From Bacillota bacterium (GTDB lineage Bacteria > Bacillota_A > Clostridia > Peptostreptococcales > Anaerovoracaceae), in NCBI GenBank assembly GCA_017437925.1, contig JAFRWQ010000283.1, forward strand, positions 1 through 15,487: a DNA stretch of 15,487 nt. Reading direction: 5' to 3'. A program made the position numbers and the translations under genes. Shown here one piece after another: positions 14,343 to 15,487 of this stretch. Positions within the stretch are counted from its first letter, which is position 1. Each line of letters begins with the position of its first letter. The notes under the pieces were generated by a model. That model was not told the DNA's origin, did no database searches, and saw nothing but the letters and a program-made list of their open reading frames with translations.

Positions 14343-15487
14343 TTATCCTTTTATCCTTTCCCTGCTCATGCTGTAGGCGCAGATGACGAAGAAGGGGGTC
14401 GAGACGTAGCTCATTACGCGGTAGGAGAAGGGGGCCGCTTCGATGACGCCCATGCAGAGTATGGCGGCCGCGGCGGCCATGAGGTAGCGGACGGCGGCCG
14501 GGGCTTCGCTGTCCGAGAGGTTCTTAAGGCCCCTCGAGCACCAGAGCAGCAGCAGGGGCAGCCAGGCCGCCATGCCCAGGAAGCCTTCTCTCATGAGAAG
14601 CTCCAGATAGGTGTTGTGGGCGTGGGCGCTGCTTATCTCGTGATGCCCGTCGTATACTCCCTTCACCCTGTCGCCGTTCTGCTCGGAAACTCCAAGCCAC
14701 AGGCGGCGCGGCGAGGAGAATATGTCGCTTATGACCTTTTTCTGTATGAGGAAGCGGTCGGCCAGGGTGCCGGTGCCCGCCGTGATGGACCGGGATATGG
14801 GCGTTTCTGTGTTTTTAAGCAGGTACTGCTGGCCCGCGGCTTTGGCGTACATCACCAGGACCCCCTTGTATATGCGGGTGGGAAGGTAAAAGGCCGAGAC
14901 GGACACGACGACTATCAGGCAGAACACCAGCAGGGCGATGACGAAGTCTTTCGCGGTAAAGCGCCCGGTGCGCCCCAAAGCCCTTCCGCGGAGCCTGAAA
15001 AAGGTAAGGATACCCAGGGACGCTGAAAGGCACACAGCTCCGGTCCTGCAGTTGGTGAGGCCCAGGGTAAACCAGCCTATGACCGCTGAGGCCCCGAAGG
15101 CGGACCTTTCGATGCCCTTTGTCCTTAAGGCTCCGAAGACCGAGACTATGAGAAGGGAGAGGGCGCAAAAGCCCAGGACGTTGGCGTTGCCCAGGCCGCA
15201 GAGCCTTCCCGACTGAAAGCAGCCCCTGTAGAGGTTGTGGCCCTGCTCCTCGGTGCAAAGGGACAGGGTCGCCCTGATCATTATCCCAAGGCACACCACC
15301 GACTGGGAAAGGGCGGCGGCCCTGGCGTACCAGAGCATAAGCCTGTCTGGATCGGAGCTTGTCCTGATGCAGGCGTAAAGGCCGAAGAGGTACACGCAGT
15401 TGGTGAAGTATACGGAGAAAAAGTAGCCCGTGCTCAGGCCGAAGCTGACCAGAGAGGATATCCAGGCGAAAACCGCGAAAAGGAAGA
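14343..15487 (-). CDS. O-antigen ligase/polymerase-like membrane protein, 5' end outside the window
   Basis: The frame stays open from 14343 to the right edge. A GTG at 15395 could begin a 350-residue protein, but the upstream codons encode continuing hydrophobic, membrane-like sequence (GLSTGYFFSVYFTN), so the true start is most likely beyond the window. The part seen has many hydrophobic segments and, near the C terminus, SAHAHNTYLELLMREGFLG. This is the His-containing periplasmic-loop motif shared by WaaL ligases and Wzy-type polymerases. In a Gram-positive-type cell such a protein would polymerise or ligate a lipid-linked surface glycan on the outer face of the membrane. It is five bases upstream of the NlpC/P60 gene, so the two are likely co-transcribed. 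Ligase versus polymerase cannot be told from this sequence. Confidence 0.85.
   Translation of the reverse strand, partial: FLFAVFAWISSLVSFGLSTGYFFSVYFTNCVYLFGLYACIRTSSDPDRLMLWYARAAALSQSVVCLGIMIRATLSLCTEEQGHNLYRGCFQSGRLCGLGNANVLGFCALSLLIVSVFGALRTKGIERSAFGASAVIGWFTLGLTNCRTGAVCLSASLGILTFFRLRGRALGRTGRFTAKDFVIALLVFCLIVVVSVSAFYLPTRIYKGVLVMYAKAAGQQYLLKNTETPISRSITAGTGTLADRFLIQKKVISDIFSSPRRLWLGVSEQNGDRVKGVYDGHHEISSAHAHNTYLELLMREGFLGMAAWLPLLLLWCSRGLKNLSDSEAPAAVRYLMAAAAAILCMGVIEAAPFSYRVMSYVSTPFFVICAYSMSRERIKG

Overview
The window looks like chromosomal DNA from a GC-rich member of the Clostridia, possibly Lachnospiraceae-like. This is inferred from purine-rich ribosome binding sites, stem-plus-T-run terminators, the gene order truA, comEB, wecA/tagO-type transferase, wecB, and an LTA-synthase-type envelope enzyme. 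No rRNA, tRNA, CRISPR array, transposase or phage gene was seen.

Layout: a SAM-dependent methyltransferase (93-839, +) is followed by a 390-base gap holding a hairpin-rich stretch and a bidirectional terminator. A minus-strand operon then runs from 4800 down to 1230: tRNA pseudouridine synthase (truA), dCMP/deoxycytidylate deaminase (comEB), undecaprenyl-phosphate GlcNAc-1-phosphate transferase, and UDP-GlcNAc 2-epimerase (wecB). The last two start a lipid-linked surface glycan and supply UDP-ManNAc. A 610-base gap (4801-5410) without a credible gene holds two adjacent hairpins sharing an identical internal loop, plus diverged direct repeats. Beyond it lies glnS (minus), divergent from an Lrp/AsnC regulator (+) across an AT-rich control region with readable promoters.

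A plus-strand cluster follows: a DUF3810-like membrane protein with an HExxH motif, a class-I-glutamine-amidotransferase-like gamma-glutamyl hydrolase (peptidase C26), and a free methionine-(R)-sulfoxide reductase. It ends in a terminator shared with the converging minus-strand envelope cluster. That cluster, in transcription order, is an O-antigen-ligase-like membrane protein (running off the right edge), an SH3-NlpC/P60 cell wall hydrolase, and an LTA-synthase-like membrane phosphotransferase.

The points most worth a second look are the twin-hairpin repeat region at 4909-5394, the in-frame TAG that splits the LTA-synthase-like gene at 11272-11274, the apparently leaderless promoter of that same gene, and the unassigned structured region at 854-1066.
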